A DNA stretch of 64,000 nt from Chryseobacterium bernardetii (GTDB lineage Bacteria > Bacteroidota > Bacteroidia > Flavobacteriales > Weeksellaceae): the NCBI RefSeq assembly GCF_003815975.1, contig NZ_CP033932.1:1054001-1118000 (forward strand), read 5' to 3'. The position numbers and the translations under genes were made by a program. Position 1 is the stretch's first letter. Every line of letters begins with the position of its first letter. Shown here piece after piece: positions 28,084 through 36,617 of the stretch. The notes beneath the pieces were generated by a model. It did no database searches and was not told where the DNA came from. It saw nothing but the letters and a program-made list of their open reading frames with translations.

Positions 28084-28089
28084 TCCCAA

Positions 28090-28548
28090 ATGAAAAATTT
28101 CATTGGGACATATGAGTGTAAAATTGACGACAAAGGCCGCTTAAAAGTTCCTTCATCTTTAATCAAACAGATGGAAAACTTCGACGATAAGGCGTTTGTA
28201 GTCAAAAGATCTGTGTTCCAACCCTGTCTGGAAGTCTATCCAATGAATGCATGGGATAAGCTGATGGGCAAAATTAATAAACTGAACAGATTCATAAAAA
28301 AGAATGCTGATTTCATACGAATGTTTACGGCAGGAGTAAAAACAGTAGAACTGGATAATGCGGGGAGATTACAGATTTCTAAAGACCTGATAACTTTTTC
28401 AAATCTTCAGAAAGATGTAGTAATCACCAGCGCAGGAGAACTTTTCGAAATTTGGGATAAAGAAGCCTATGAAGAGGTAATTTCTACCAACGAAACTGAT
28501 TTTGCCAGCCTTGCCGAAGATGTAATGGGCTCTTTTGACGAAGAATAA
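28090..28548 (+). CDS. mraZ: Transcriptional regulator MraZ
   Basis: 152 residues from the ATG at 28090 (MKNFIGTYECKIDDKGRLKVP). An upstream in-frame GTG at 28051 lies in the operator and is excluded. Two SpoVT/AbrB-type half domains are visible, each with the DxKGRlxxP / DNAGRLQIS motif (residues 12-20 and ~94-102). MraZ forms a ring that binds the TGGGN boxes just upstream and represses the division and cell-wall operon. First gene of the cluster. Confidence 0.95.
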   Translation: MKNFIGTYECKIDDKGRLKVPSSLIKQMENFDDKAFVVKRSVFQPCLEVYPMNAWDKLMGKINKLNRFIKKNADFIRMFTAGVKTVELDNAGRLQISKDLITFSNLQKDVVITSAGELFEIWDKEAYEEVISTNETDFASLAEDVMGSFDEE

Positions 28549-28593
28549 CTGTAAAGGCTATTAAAATTTATTGAATAAAAAACACAATTAAGC

Positions 28594-29487
28594 ATGTATC
28601 ATAACCCCGTTTTGTTGAAGCAGAGTGTAGATGATTTGGTGACGAATCCTGACGGAATCTATGTGGACTGCACCTTTGGAGGTGGCGGCCACTCAAGGGA
28701 GATTTTGAGCAGACTTTCTGACAAAGGAAAACTGTTCAGCTTCGATCAGGATCTGGATGCGCTTAAAAATACAATTGATGATCCCAGATTTACATTGGTG
28801 AATCAGAATTTCAGATTTCTGGAAAATTCTTTACTGATGTATGGGATTTCACAGATTGATGGTGTTTTGGCAGATTTAGGTGTTTCATCCCACCAGTTTG
28901 ATGAAGCAGACCGAGGCTTTTCTACCAGAAGCAACGCCCCTCTCGATATGAGGATGAACGTGATGCAGAACCTGGATGCTAAAAGAGTGATTAATGAATA
29001 TGGAGAAGAAGAGCTTGCAGACATCTTTTATCACTACGGAGAATTAAGAGAAGCAAGAAAACTGGCAAGAGAAATTGTTCATCACAGGAAAACAAAAAGC
29101 ATAGAAACCACTGAGGACTTGAAAAAGCTGTTCAGCTACATTCCGCCTCATAAGGTGAATAAATTCTACGCGCAGCTTTTCCAGGCAGTAAGAATAGAAG
29201 TAAACCAGGAATTGGAGGTATTAAAAGAAATGCTGGTTCAGGCTTACAACGTTTTAAAACCGGGAGGAAGATTAGTAGTTATTTCTTACCACTCTCTGGA
29301 AGACCGTTTGGTAAAAAGATTCCTGAAAAACGGAATGTTTGAAGGAGAACCGGAAAGAGATATCTACGGAAATTATAAAAAGGCATTCGAGTTAGTGAAA
29401 AGTAAAGCAATCATCCCGGATGACAAGGAGATTGAAGAAAACTCAAGAGCGAGAAGTGCAAAAATGAGAACAGGAATAAAGGTATAA
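28594..29487 (+). CDS. rsmH: 16S rRNA C1402 N4-methyltransferase RsmH
   Basis: 297 residues. Begins MYHNPVLLKQSVDDL; the SAM-binding site is DCTFGGGGHS near residue 25 followed by FDQDLDA; further family motifs are LADLGVSSHQFD, DRGFSTRSNAPLDMRM and VISYHSLEDRLVKRF. It methylates C1402 of 16S rRNA. Standard second gene of the dcw cluster, 45 bp after mraZ; that spacer holds no repeat. Confidence 0.97.
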   Translation: MYHNPVLLKQSVDDLVTNPDGIYVDCTFGGGGHSREILSRLSDKGKLFSFDQDLDALKNTIDDPRFTLVNQNFRFLENSLLMYGISQIDGVLADLGVSSHQFDEADRGFSTRSNAPLDMRMNVMQNLDAKRVINEYGEEELADIFYHYGELREARKLAREIVHHRKTKSIETTEDLKKLFSYIPPHKVNKFYAQLFQAVRIEVNQELEVLKEMLVQAYNVLKPGGRLVVISYHSLEDRLVKRFLKNGMFEGEPERDIYGNYKKAFELVKSKAIIPDDKEIEENSRARSAKMRTGIKV

Positions 29488-29548
29488 AATGATAAAATAT
29501 AAGGGATAAGCAATATCAATTATCTTTTATCATAGATCAATTATAAAC
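29488..29548 (+). repeat. Mirrored heptamer spacer, rsmH-ftsL
   Basis: Starts at the base after the rsmH stop. Left arm: four heptamers ending in ATA (AATGATA at 29488 onward, to 29515). Right arm: five heptamers of the complementary form beginning TATC/GATC (29514-29548, for example TATCAAT at 29514). The right arm read in reverse complement gives ANNGATA units in the same register as the left arm, so the RNA can fold into a hairpin with matched seven-base steps. Confidence 0.65.
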
Positions 29549-29554
29549 AAAGCT

Positions 29555-29920
29555 TTGGCAAAAAGAACAACAAATCGCCCCCAGAAAAGACTCACTTTTA
29601 TAGACATTATAAAAGGAAACTTTCTGAATCGTGATGAGATCAAAATACATTACAAGTATTTTCTCCTGTTATTTGTTCTGATGATGGCGATGATCTACAG
29701 TAACCATCTCGTCAATAAAAAAATTAAAATTGTAAACGCCTTAAAGGAAGAAACAGAAGAATACAAATCTAGAAACGCTTACGCCCAGAGTAAGCTGATC
29801 AAGGTAAAAATGGAATCAGAGCTGGGGAAAGAGGTTGCGCGGGACTCTTTGATGACCCTCGAAAACCACCCTCATAAATTGCTAATAAAACTGGACAGTA
29901 CAGATGCAAAAGCAAAATGA
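29555..29920 (+). CDS. ftsL: FtsL-like cell-division protein
   Basis: 121 residues with a basic cytoplasmic N-terminus, one transmembrane helix at about 36-51 (FLLLFVLMMAMIYSNH), and a periplasmic coiled coil. This is the layout of the divergent FtsL of Bacteroidota, which bridges FtsB, FtsQ and the FtsWI synthase. The start codon is TTG at 29555; the next ATG would remove the cytoplasmic segment and half the helix. Overlaps ftsI by 17 bases. Identity rests on topology and position since FtsL proteins conserve little sequence. Confidence 0.8.
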   Translation: MAKRTTNRPQKRLTFIDIIKGNFLNRDEIKIHYKYFLLLFVLMMAMIYSNHLVNKKIKIVNALKEETEEYKSRNAYAQSKLIKVKMESELGKEVARDSLMTLENHPHKLLIKLDSTDAKAK

Positions 29921-31895
29921 ATACGACAATAAACGTAAAAAAACGTTACGATGGGGCTACCTCTTTGCAGTGGTAGCTTTGTGCGTGTTTGTAATGTTCT
30001 TGGCAAGGATCGTAATCCTTCAGAATACCAATGTTCAGGAAATTAAAGACGATTACATTAATAAAAATTACCGTGAAGCTACCCTAAAGGCCGCCCGTGG
30101 TAATTTATTTGCTTCCGATGGATCTATTTTGGCTACAACCGTAATGCGCTATGACATCTATCTGGATTTCAAAACGATGAAAGATACGATATACAGCAAC
30201 AATATCGGAGCATTAACGGATTCTCTGAGCAAAATGTTCGGAAAATCCAGAGGAGAGTTCAGACAGAAATTCGACGAGCAGAAGAAAAAGAAAAACCAAT
30301 ATTACACTCTGGTAAAAGGACTTGATTTTGACCAGTATGACAGAATCAGAAAGTTCCCGATCTTCAAGAGAGGTAAAAATAAAGGTGGATTCATTGTAGA
30401 CAGAAACTACAAAAGAGAGCTGGCTACTTCAGAAATAGGAGCCGGAACCATCGGAATTGATAACGGAGAGCTTAAATCCGGACTGGAGGGAGCTTTCTCA
30501 AAATATTTAACAGGTACTGACGGAAAAAGGTTAGAACAGAGAATTAACTCTTCTCAATGGAAACCAATCGATTTCTGGAAAGTTCAGGAACCTATTGACG
30601 GAGAAGATGTATATACAACCTTAGACCTTAGAATTCAGGACATTGCACACTCCGCGTTAGAGAAACAGCTAACCCACTACGAAGCCAAACACGGAACCGT
30701 AATTGTAATGGAAGTGGAAACCGGAAAAGTACGTGCTTTGGTTAACTTAAGAAGAACTGAATCAGGAGAATACGAGGATTCCTACAACTATGCGTTAAAA
30801 GACAATATTGAACCGGGATCCACCTTTAAAACCATTTCCCTTTTAGCGGCAATGGATGATGGATTCATTGATGAAAATACAACCGTAAACGTTGGAAACG
30901 GAGTTTGGACCTATGCAAAACAGAGAATTTCAGACGGCCACGGTGGAGGAACTTATGATATTAGTGATGTTTTAGCCAAATCCAGTAACGTAGGAACAGC
31001 AAAACTTATCACAAAATTTTATGCTGAAAAGCCGCAGATATTCCTTGACCATTTAAAACGTTGGAAATTATTCGATAAAATGGATATTGAGCTTCCCGGG
31101 ATTACAAAACCGAAGATCGTAACCCCTGAAAATAAAAGATGGAACGCAGCAACACTTGCCTCTATCTCTTATGGATACTCTTCCAATATTAACCTGCTGC
31201 AGCTGGCAACCTTCTATAATGGCGTAGCTAATGGTGGGAAAATGCTTAAACCATTATTCATTGATAAGATCATGAAAGACGGAAAAGTAATGTACAGTGC
31301 AAAACCTGAAGTAATGGTAAACAAAATGGCCTCCGAAAAGGCCATCAAAATGATGACCAGCGCATTAACCAAAGCCGTAGAAAAAGGAACAGGACGAAGC
31401 ATCTTCACACCTAACCTTAAAATGGCAGGAAAAACAGGAACCGCAAGATTTGAATACTGGCTTCCTGGCCCAATGAAATACCGAGCGTCATTTGCAGGTT
31501 TTTATCCGGCTGATGCTCCAAAATATACATGCTACGTGATGGTGAGCGAGCCCAATACATCAATTGGATTTTATGGAGGTCCCGTAGCAGCACCGGTGTT
31601 TAAGGAAATTGCAGGAAAAACATTCCTGAAAACCCCACAAAACATCGAAAAAGAAATGCTTGTAGACAAAAAGGTAAACCTTAGCAAAATGGTTGAACCC
31701 AATGTAAAAATAGCAGTCACTGATAAGCAAATGCCCAATGTAGTAGGATTGATCGGTAAAAACGTCATCCCACAATTGGAAAACTTAGGATACCGTGTCG
31801 ATTTTAAGGGTGTTGGACGAATCAAAGAACAATTCCCGCTGGAAGGCACTACTATCAGTAAGAACCAGAGAATATATTTATCTCTGCAGAATTAA
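29904..31895 (+). CDS. ftsI: Penicillin-binding protein FtsI (PBP3-type) with PASTA domain
   Basis: 663 residues. Transmembrane anchor about 17-37, a pedestal domain, then the transpeptidase domain with SxxK in EPGSTFKTIS (~301), SxN in AKSSNVGTAK and KTG in MAGKTGTARF. The C-terminus (~607-661) is one PASTA module (MPNVVGLIGKNVIPQLENLG). It cross-links septal peptidoglycan with its partner FtsW, also in this cluster. Overlap with ftsL indicates translational coupling. Confidence 0.95.
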   Translation: MQKQNEYDNKRKKTLRWGYLFAVVALCVFVMFLARIVILQNTNVQEIKDDYINKNYREATLKAARGNLFASDGSILATTVMRYDIYLDFKTMKDTIYSNNIGALTDSLSKMFGKSRGEFRQKFDEQKKKKNQYYTLVKGLDFDQYDRIRKFPIFKRGKNKGGFIVDRNYKRELATSEIGAGTIGIDNGELKSGLEGAFSKYLTGTDGKRLEQRINSSQWKPIDFWKVQEPIDGEDVYTTLDLRIQDIAHSALEKQLTHYEAKHGTVIVMEVETGKVRALVNLRRTESGEYEDSYNYALKDNIEPGSTFKTISLLAAMDDGFIDENTTVNVGNGVWTYAKQRISDGHGGGTYDISDVLAKSSNVGTAKLITKFYAEKPQIFLDHLKRWKLFDKMDIELPGITKPKIVTPENKRWNAATLASISYGYSSNINLLQLATFYNGVANGGKMLKPLFIDKIMKDGKVMYSAKPEVMVNKMASEKAIKMMTSALTKAVEKGTGRSIFTPNLKMAGKTGTARFEYWLPGPMKYRASFAGFYPADAPKYTCYVMVSEPNTSIGFYGGPVAAPVFKEIAGKTFLKTPQNIEKEMLVDKKVNLSKMVEPNVKIAVTDKQMPNVVGLIGKNVIPQLENLGYRVDFKGVGRIKEQFPLEGTTISKNQRIYLSLQN

Positions 31896-31903
31896 AGAAA
31901 ACA

Positions 31904-31949
31904 AAGTCCCGAAGGGACGATTTAAGCTAAAATAGGATAAAGTCCTATT
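31904..31949 (+). repeat. Two-hairpin repeat, ftsI-murE spacer (copy 1 of 3)
   Basis: Hairpin 1 is GTCCC-GAA-GGGAC (31906-31918); linker GATTTAA; hairpin 2 is AATAGGA (31931-31937) with TCCTATT (31943-31949). The element lies between the ftsI stop and the murE ATG. Copies 2 and 3 are at 37860 and 41434. Confidence 0.75.
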
Positions 31950-31957
31950 GATATAAA

Positions 31958-33418
31958 ATGACAATAACAGAATTAGTAAACAGAATCCCAGTAATAGAGA
32001 TCCACGGAGACAACAACCGTGAGGTATCAGAATTGGTGTTTGACAGCAGAAAGGTTACAGAAAACTCTCTTTACATTGCAATGAGAGGAACAGTAGCGGA
32101 TGGACACTCATTCATTGTATCTTCTATTGAGAAAGGAGCTACAACAGTTGTTTGTGAAGAATTTCCTGAAACACTGGCAGAAAATGTAACTTATATCAAA
32201 GTAAAAGACTCTGCAAAAGCTTTAGGCCACCTTGCGTCAAACTTCTATGGAAACCCTTCTCAGAAAATTAAACTGATAGGTGTTACCGGTACCAATGGAA
32301 AAACCTCTGTTTCAACCCTCCTTTTTGATGTTTTCAAGAATTTAGGATATGATTCTGCATTATTATCAACTGTTGAGATAAGAATTGGGGAAGAAATTAT
32401 CCCAGCCACCCATACCACTCCGGATGTAATTACCATCAACAAAATTTTGGCTGAAGCAGTTGAGAAAGGGTGTGAATTTGCATTCATGGAGGTAAGCTCC
32501 CACGGAATTGCCCAAAACAGAATAGAAGGGTTACACTTCAAAGTTGCAGGATTTACCAATCTTACCCACGATCATTTGGATTACCATAAAACATTCGAAG
32601 AATACTTAAAAACGAAAAAAAGATTCTTTGATGAACTGGAAGATACAGCTATTGCCATCACCAATGTGGATGACAAAAACGGCAATGTCATGCTTCAGAA
32701 TACAAAGGCTAAAAAGAAGTCTTATGCTCTGAAAACCATGGCAGATTACCACGGGAAACTGTTAGAAGTTGATTTCAACGGAATGCTGCTGAACTTCAAC
32801 GGAAAGGAGTTCTGGACTACATTGACAGGAAAATTCAATGTATACAATCTATTATTGGTTTTCGGAATTGCTGCTGAACTTGGATTTGAGCAGGATGAAA
32901 TTCTTCAGGCCATCAGCAAATTAAAAAGAGTTTCCGGAAGATTTGAAACCATGAAATCCGATGGTGGAATTTTCTTTATTGTAGACTATGCACACACTCC
33001 GGATGCCTTAGAAAACGTTCTGGACAGCATCAACGATATCAGAACCAAAAACGAAAGATTAATCACAGTTTTCGGATGCGGAGGAGACAGAGATCACTCA
33101 AAAAGACCTGAAATGGGAAATATTGCTACTAAGAAATCAACTCTGGCAATCATCACTTCAGACAATCCGAGAACAGAAGATCCGGGACAGATCATCAAAG
33201 AAATTGAAGCAGGTGTTGAACCTCAGAACTTCAGCAAATACACCTCAATTCCCGATAGAAAAGAAGCCATAAAAATGGCGATAAAATTTGCCGAACCTAA
33301 AGATATCATTCTCGTAGCCGGAAAAGGTCACGAAAATTATCAGGAGATTAATGGTGTAAAACATCATTTTGATGACAAAGAAGTAATTAATGAGCTTTGG
33401 AAATTAATGTCTAAATAG
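31958..33418 (+). CDS. murE: UDP-MurNAc-L-Ala-D-Glu:meso-DAP ligase MurE
   Basis: 486 residues. ATP-binding GVTGTNGKTS at ~107-116, central Mur-ligase motifs TTPD, EVSSHGIAQNR and the C-terminal DYAHTPDALENVL. The signature DNPRTEDP (about residues 408-415) selects meso-diaminopimelate rather than lysine, so this organism has DAP-type peptidoglycan, as known for Bacteroidota. Cytoplasmic step of lipid II precursor synthesis. Confidence 0.97.
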   Translation: MTITELVNRIPVIEIHGDNNREVSELVFDSRKVTENSLYIAMRGTVADGHSFIVSSIEKGATTVVCEEFPETLAENVTYIKVKDSAKALGHLASNFYGNPSQKIKLIGVTGTNGKTSVSTLLFDVFKNLGYDSALLSTVEIRIGEEIIPATHTTPDVITINKILAEAVEKGCEFAFMEVSSHGIAQNRIEGLHFKVAGFTNLTHDHLDYHKTFEEYLKTKKRFFDELEDTAIAITNVDDKNGNVMLQNTKAKKKSYALKTMADYHGKLLEVDFNGMLLNFNGKEFWTTLTGKFNVYNLLLVFGIAAELGFEQDEILQAISKLKRVSGRFETMKSDGGIFFIVDYAHTPDALENVLDSINDIRTKNERLITVFGCGGDRDHSKRPEMGNIATKKSTLAIITSDNPRTEDPGQIIKEIEAGVEPQNFSKYTSIPDRKEAIKMAIKFAEPKDIILVAGKGHENYQEINGVKHHFDDKEVINELWKLMSK

Positions 33419-33866
33419 ATTGAAAGATTAAACTCATTTAACGATTTAAAAATTTGATGATGACGAAGAATTTTGAAAATTTCCCGGTATATCAAAAAGT
33501 TTAGATCTTGTTCAAAAAGTTTATGAGTTTCTTCAAAATCCAAGCTTTGAAAAAGAATTTGAATTTAATAACCAGATAAAAAGAGCGAGCTTTTCAATTA
33601 GCAACAATATTGCAGAAGGCTCAGAATATAATAACAACAGACAATTTATTAGATATTTAAAAATTGCAAAAGGCAGCTGTAGTGAAGTAAGAAGTATGCT
33701 AATTGTAAGTAGAAGATTAAAATTAGGAGATCAAAATAAAGCAGAAGAAATGATTACACTTTCGAGAGAGATTTCTTCAAACATATCAAACTTTATTAAG
33801 TATTTAAGTGAAAATATTGAGAGACCCAATCTTTAAATCTTTAAATAAATTAAATTTTTAAATAAT
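33419..33866 (+). repeat. Mirrored octamer element carrying a four-helix-bundle gene, murE-mraY
   Basis: Left arm starts on the base after the murE stop: five units all beginning ATT (33419, 33427, 33436, 33444, 33452), lengths 8-9-8-8-8. Right arm: units all ending AAT (to 33838, 33846, 33855, 33863), lengths 8-8-9-8. Read as reverse complement from outside inward, the right arm has its nine-base unit in the second position, exactly as the left arm does. The start codon (33457) and stop codon (33834) of the broken gene lie inside the innermost units, so the whole gene is the loop of the hairpin. Confidence 0.7.
33457..33836 (+). pseudogene. Frameshifted four-helix-bundle (S23/IVP family) protein
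   Basis: Starts ATG ATG ACG at 33457 and stops after 15 codons (TAG at 33502). Losing one A from the run at 33494-33498 would explain this: with six A the reading continues as YQKSLDLVQKVYEFLQ, and from 33498 the second frame runs open for 112 codons to TAA at 33834. Features such as NQIKRASFSISNNIAEGSE and FIRYLKIAKGSCSEVRSML are the diagnostic core of the four-helix-bundle family (TIGR02436) known from 23S rRNA intervening sequences and, more distantly, Avd of diversity-generating retroelements. Reconstructed length about 126 residues, which is complete for the family. The frameshift could also be programmed slippage or a sequencing error. Confidence 0.8.
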
Positions 33867-33880
33867 AAAAAAATAGAAAC

Positions 33881-35122
33881 ATGCTATACTATCTATACGA
33901 ATATCTAACCGATCATGGAATTCACGTTCCCGGATTAGGAATGTTGAAATACATCTCCTTCCGTGCCGGAATGGCAGTTTTGTTCTCATTAATTATTGCT
34001 CTTGTCTATGGGAAAAGAGTAATCAACTATCTGAGAACGAAACAAATGGGTGAATTAGTCCGTGATCTTGGATTAGATGGCCAGAAACAAAAAGAAGGAA
34101 CTCCTACCATGGGAGGGCTTATCATTATTTTGGCCACCATTATCCCTGTATTGCTGTTTACAAGAATTACGAATGTATATATTGTCTTACTGCTGGTTTC
34201 AATGTTCTGGATGGGAGCCATCGGATTCCTGGATGATTATCTGAAGAAGATCAAAAAAAATAAGGACGGGCTAAGCGGTAAATTCAAAATTGTAGGACAG
34301 GTTGGCTTAGGATTAATTGTCGGAATCACCATGTATTTCCATCCCGACATTACTGTGAAAAGAAAATATGCTGATGCAAAAGTGGTGAACAGAAACAACG
34401 TAGAGCAAAACTTCATGCCTACAGAGAAAATCACAGTGTCTACAGTACCATTTGCAAAGAACAATGAGTTTGATTACAGCGGAATCCTGTTTTGGATGAG
34501 TGAAAAAGATGCCCACGAATGGGCATGGATTGTCTTTATCCCTATCGTGATCTTCATTGTAACAGCCGTTTCCAATGGAGCCAATATCACGGACGGAATA
34601 GACGGTCTCGCAGCAGGAACCAGTGCCATAATATTGCTTACCCTTGCTCTTTTCGCCTATCTTTCAGGGAATATCATCTTTGCAGATTATCTGAATATTA
34701 TGTTCCTTCCGAATATGGGAGAAACTACCATTTTTGCTGTTGCAATGGTAGGAGCCGTAATCGGTTTCTTCTGGTACAACACCTATCCTGCCCAGGTTTT
34801 CATGGGCGATACAGGAAGTCTGATGCTGGGTGGAGTAATTGCTGTTTTAGCCATTATTTTAAGAAAAGAATTGCTGATTCCTGTTTTATGCGGAATCTTC
34901 CTGATTGAAAACCTATCTGTTATGCTTCAGGTTATTGTTTTCAAATACAGAAAGAAAAAATATGGGTTAGAATATGCCCAAAACAATAGACTGTTCAAAA
35001 TGTCACCATTACACCACCATTATCAGAAAGACGGATTTCACGAAAGTAAAATCGTAAACAGAATGATTATCATCGGCGTAATACTGGCAATTGTATGTCT
35101 GATCACCTTAAAAATGAGATAA
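33881..35122 (+). CDS. mraY: Phospho-MurNAc-pentapeptide translocase MraY
   Basis: 413 residues, about ten transmembrane helices. Motifs [31 protein letters not shown] (with the catalytic aspartates), [12 protein letters not shown] and [11 protein letters not shown] are all present. It transfers phospho-MurNAc-pentapeptide to undecaprenyl phosphate, forming lipid I at the inner membrane. A periplasmic insertion of about 60 residues near 155-215 ([16 protein letters not shown]...) is longer than in E. coli and typical of the phylum. Confidence 0.97.
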   Translation: MLYYLYEYLTDHGIHVPGLGMLKYISFRAGMAVLFSLIIALVYGKRVINYLRTKQMGELVRDLGLDGQKQKEGTPTMGGLIIILATIIPVLLFTRITNVYIVLLLVSMFWMGAIGFLDDYLKKIKKNKDGLSGKFKIVGQVGLGLIVGITMYFHPDITVKRKYADAKVVNRNNVEQNFMPTEKITVSTVPFAKNNEFDYSGILFWMSEKDAHEWAWIVFIPIVIFIVTAVSNGANITDGIDGLAAGTSAIILLTLALFAYLSGNIIFADYLNIMFLPNMGETTIFAVAMVGAVIGFFWYNTYPAQVFMGDTGSLMLGGVIAVLAIILRKELLIPVLCGIFLIENLSVMLQVIVFKYRKKKYGLEYAQNNRLFKMSPLHHHYQKDGFHESKIVNRMIIIGVILAIVCLITLKMR

Positions 35123-35123
35123 A

Positions 35124-35200
35124 TTTTGTAAAAAGTAAAAAGTATTAATGTAAAAAGACACCAGATACATTGTACGTTTTACATTTTACATTTTACAAAA
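35124..35200 (+). repeat. Mirrored heptamer spacer, mraY-murD
   Basis: Left arm from 35124: TTTTGTA then AAAAGTA twice and an eight-base TTAATGTA. Right arm 35173-35200: TACGTTT, TACATTT twice, TACAAAA. The outermost units are perfect complements (TTTTGTA with TACAAAA) and the others differ by one or two bases in register. Begins two bases after the mraY stop codon. Confidence 0.65.
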
Positions 35201-35208
35201 AAATAAAT

Positions 35209-36540
35209 ATGAAAATAGTTGTTTTAGGAGGAGGAGAAAGCGGATGTGGAGCTGCTTATTTGGCCAAAAAGAAAGGTCTGGAAGTATTTCTTTCAGACAA
35301 AGGAGCCATTAAAGATAACTATAAGCAGTTTCTTACTGAAAATGGAATTGAATTTGAAGAAGGAAACCACAATGAAGAAAGGATTTTAAATGCCGATTGG
35401 ATCGTAAAAAGCCCGGGAATCCCGAAAAAGGCAGAGATCATCTACAAAATTCATGAAAAAGGAATCAGGCTTTCCTCCGAAATTGAATTTGCTTCTGAAT
35501 TTACAGATGCCAAGATCATTGCCATTACAGGAAGCAACGGAAAAACAACCACCACTTCCCTGATCTACTATATCCTGAAAAATGACGGATTAAATGTAGG
35601 ACTGGGAGGAAATATAGGATATAGTTTTGCAAAACAGGTTGCAGATGAAAATCATGAATATTATGTACTGGAAGTAAGCTCTTTCCAGTTAGATGATATC
35701 CAGAACTTCAGACCTTATATTTCTTTATTGTTGAACCTTTCTCAGGATCACCTGGATCAGTACAACTATAACTATGAAGAATATGCATTGGCTAAATTCA
35801 GAATCACAGAAAATCAGGAAAATGATAATTTCTTCATCTACAATAAAGATGATGAAATGAGTAAAAACCTGCTTGAAAAACTGGAAATAAAAGCGAAGAT
35901 GATTCCTTTCTCCACAAAGGAACAGCTTTCTGAAGGAGGTTTTGTAAGCAACGGTAATATTGTGGTAAAAATGAAGGATGAATTCTCAATGAAAGTTGAA
36001 GAATTATCCCTACTTGGGAATCACAATGTAGCCAATAGTTTGGCAGCATCTATTGCCGGTAAAATATTGGAGATCAATAATGAAAGCATAAGACATTCAT
36101 TAATGACATTCCAGGCCGTAGAACACAGATTGGAATTCGTAACTGAAACAGATGGAGTAAAATACATCAATGACAGTAAGGCAACCAATGTGAATGCCAC
36201 CTACTATGCTTTGGAAAGTATGAAAACCCCAACCGTATGGATCGTTGGCGGATTAGATAAAGGAAATGACTATACCGAAATTGAGGATTTAGTCAAAAGA
36301 AAAGTAAAGGCAATTGTTTGTCTTGGTATTGACAATAAAAAGATCATAGATTTCTTCAAAGATAAAAAGGAGTTTATTTATGACACTTCAAGCATGGAAG
36401 AAGCCGTGAAAATTTCAAAATCACTGGCTAAAAAAGGAGACACTGTTCTGCTTTCCCCATGCTGCGCAAGCTTTGATTTATTCAAAAGCTATGAAGACAG
36501 AGGACGTCAGTTTAAAGAGCAGGTATTAAAATCAGTATAA
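35209..36540 (+). CDS. murD: UDP-MurNAc-L-alanine:D-glutamate ligase MurD
   Basis: 443 residues from the ATG at 35209 (MKIVVLGGGESG); an upstream in-frame ATG lies in the repeat spacer. N-terminal UDP-binding Rossmann motif GGGESGCGAAYLA, ATP motif ITGSNGKTTT at ~106-115, EVSSFQLDDI, and C-terminal NDSKATNVNATYYAL. Adds D-glutamate to UDP-MurNAc-Ala in the cytoplasm. Standard dcw position after mraY. Confidence 0.96.
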   Translation: MKIVVLGGGESGCGAAYLAKKKGLEVFLSDKGAIKDNYKQFLTENGIEFEEGNHNEERILNADWIVKSPGIPKKAEIIYKIHEKGIRLSSEIEFASEFTDAKIIAITGSNGKTTTTSLIYYILKNDGLNVGLGGNIGYSFAKQVADENHEYYVLEVSSFQLDDIQNFRPYISLLLNLSQDHLDQYNYNYEEYALAKFRITENQENDNFFIYNKDDEMSKNLLEKLEIKAKMIPFSTKEQLSEGGFVSNGNIVVKMKDEFSMKVEELSLLGNHNVANSLAASIAGKILEINNESIRHSLMTFQAVEHRLEFVTETDGVKYINDSKATNVNATYYALESMKTPTVWIVGGLDKGNDYTEIEDLVKRKVKAIVCLGIDNKKIIDFFKDKKEFIYDTSSMEEAVKISKSLAKKGDTVLLSPCCASFDLFKSYEDRGRQFKEQVLKSV

Positions 36541-36612
36541 AGAGTATATATGTACTACTGTATCATTGAGATCAATCTCATGAAATACATTTTACATCAA
36601 TACATGATACAA
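36541..36612 (+). repeat. Mirrored octamer spacer, murD-ftsW
   Basis: Left arm units begin GTA at eight-base steps (GTATATAT at 36544, then GTACTACT, GTATCATT); the apex is GAGAT-CA-ATCTC (36568-36579); the right arm has units of the complementary form ending TAC or ATAC at seven- or eight-base steps to about 36612. Begins directly after the murD stop. Confidence 0.6.
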
Positions 36613-36617
36613 TAATT

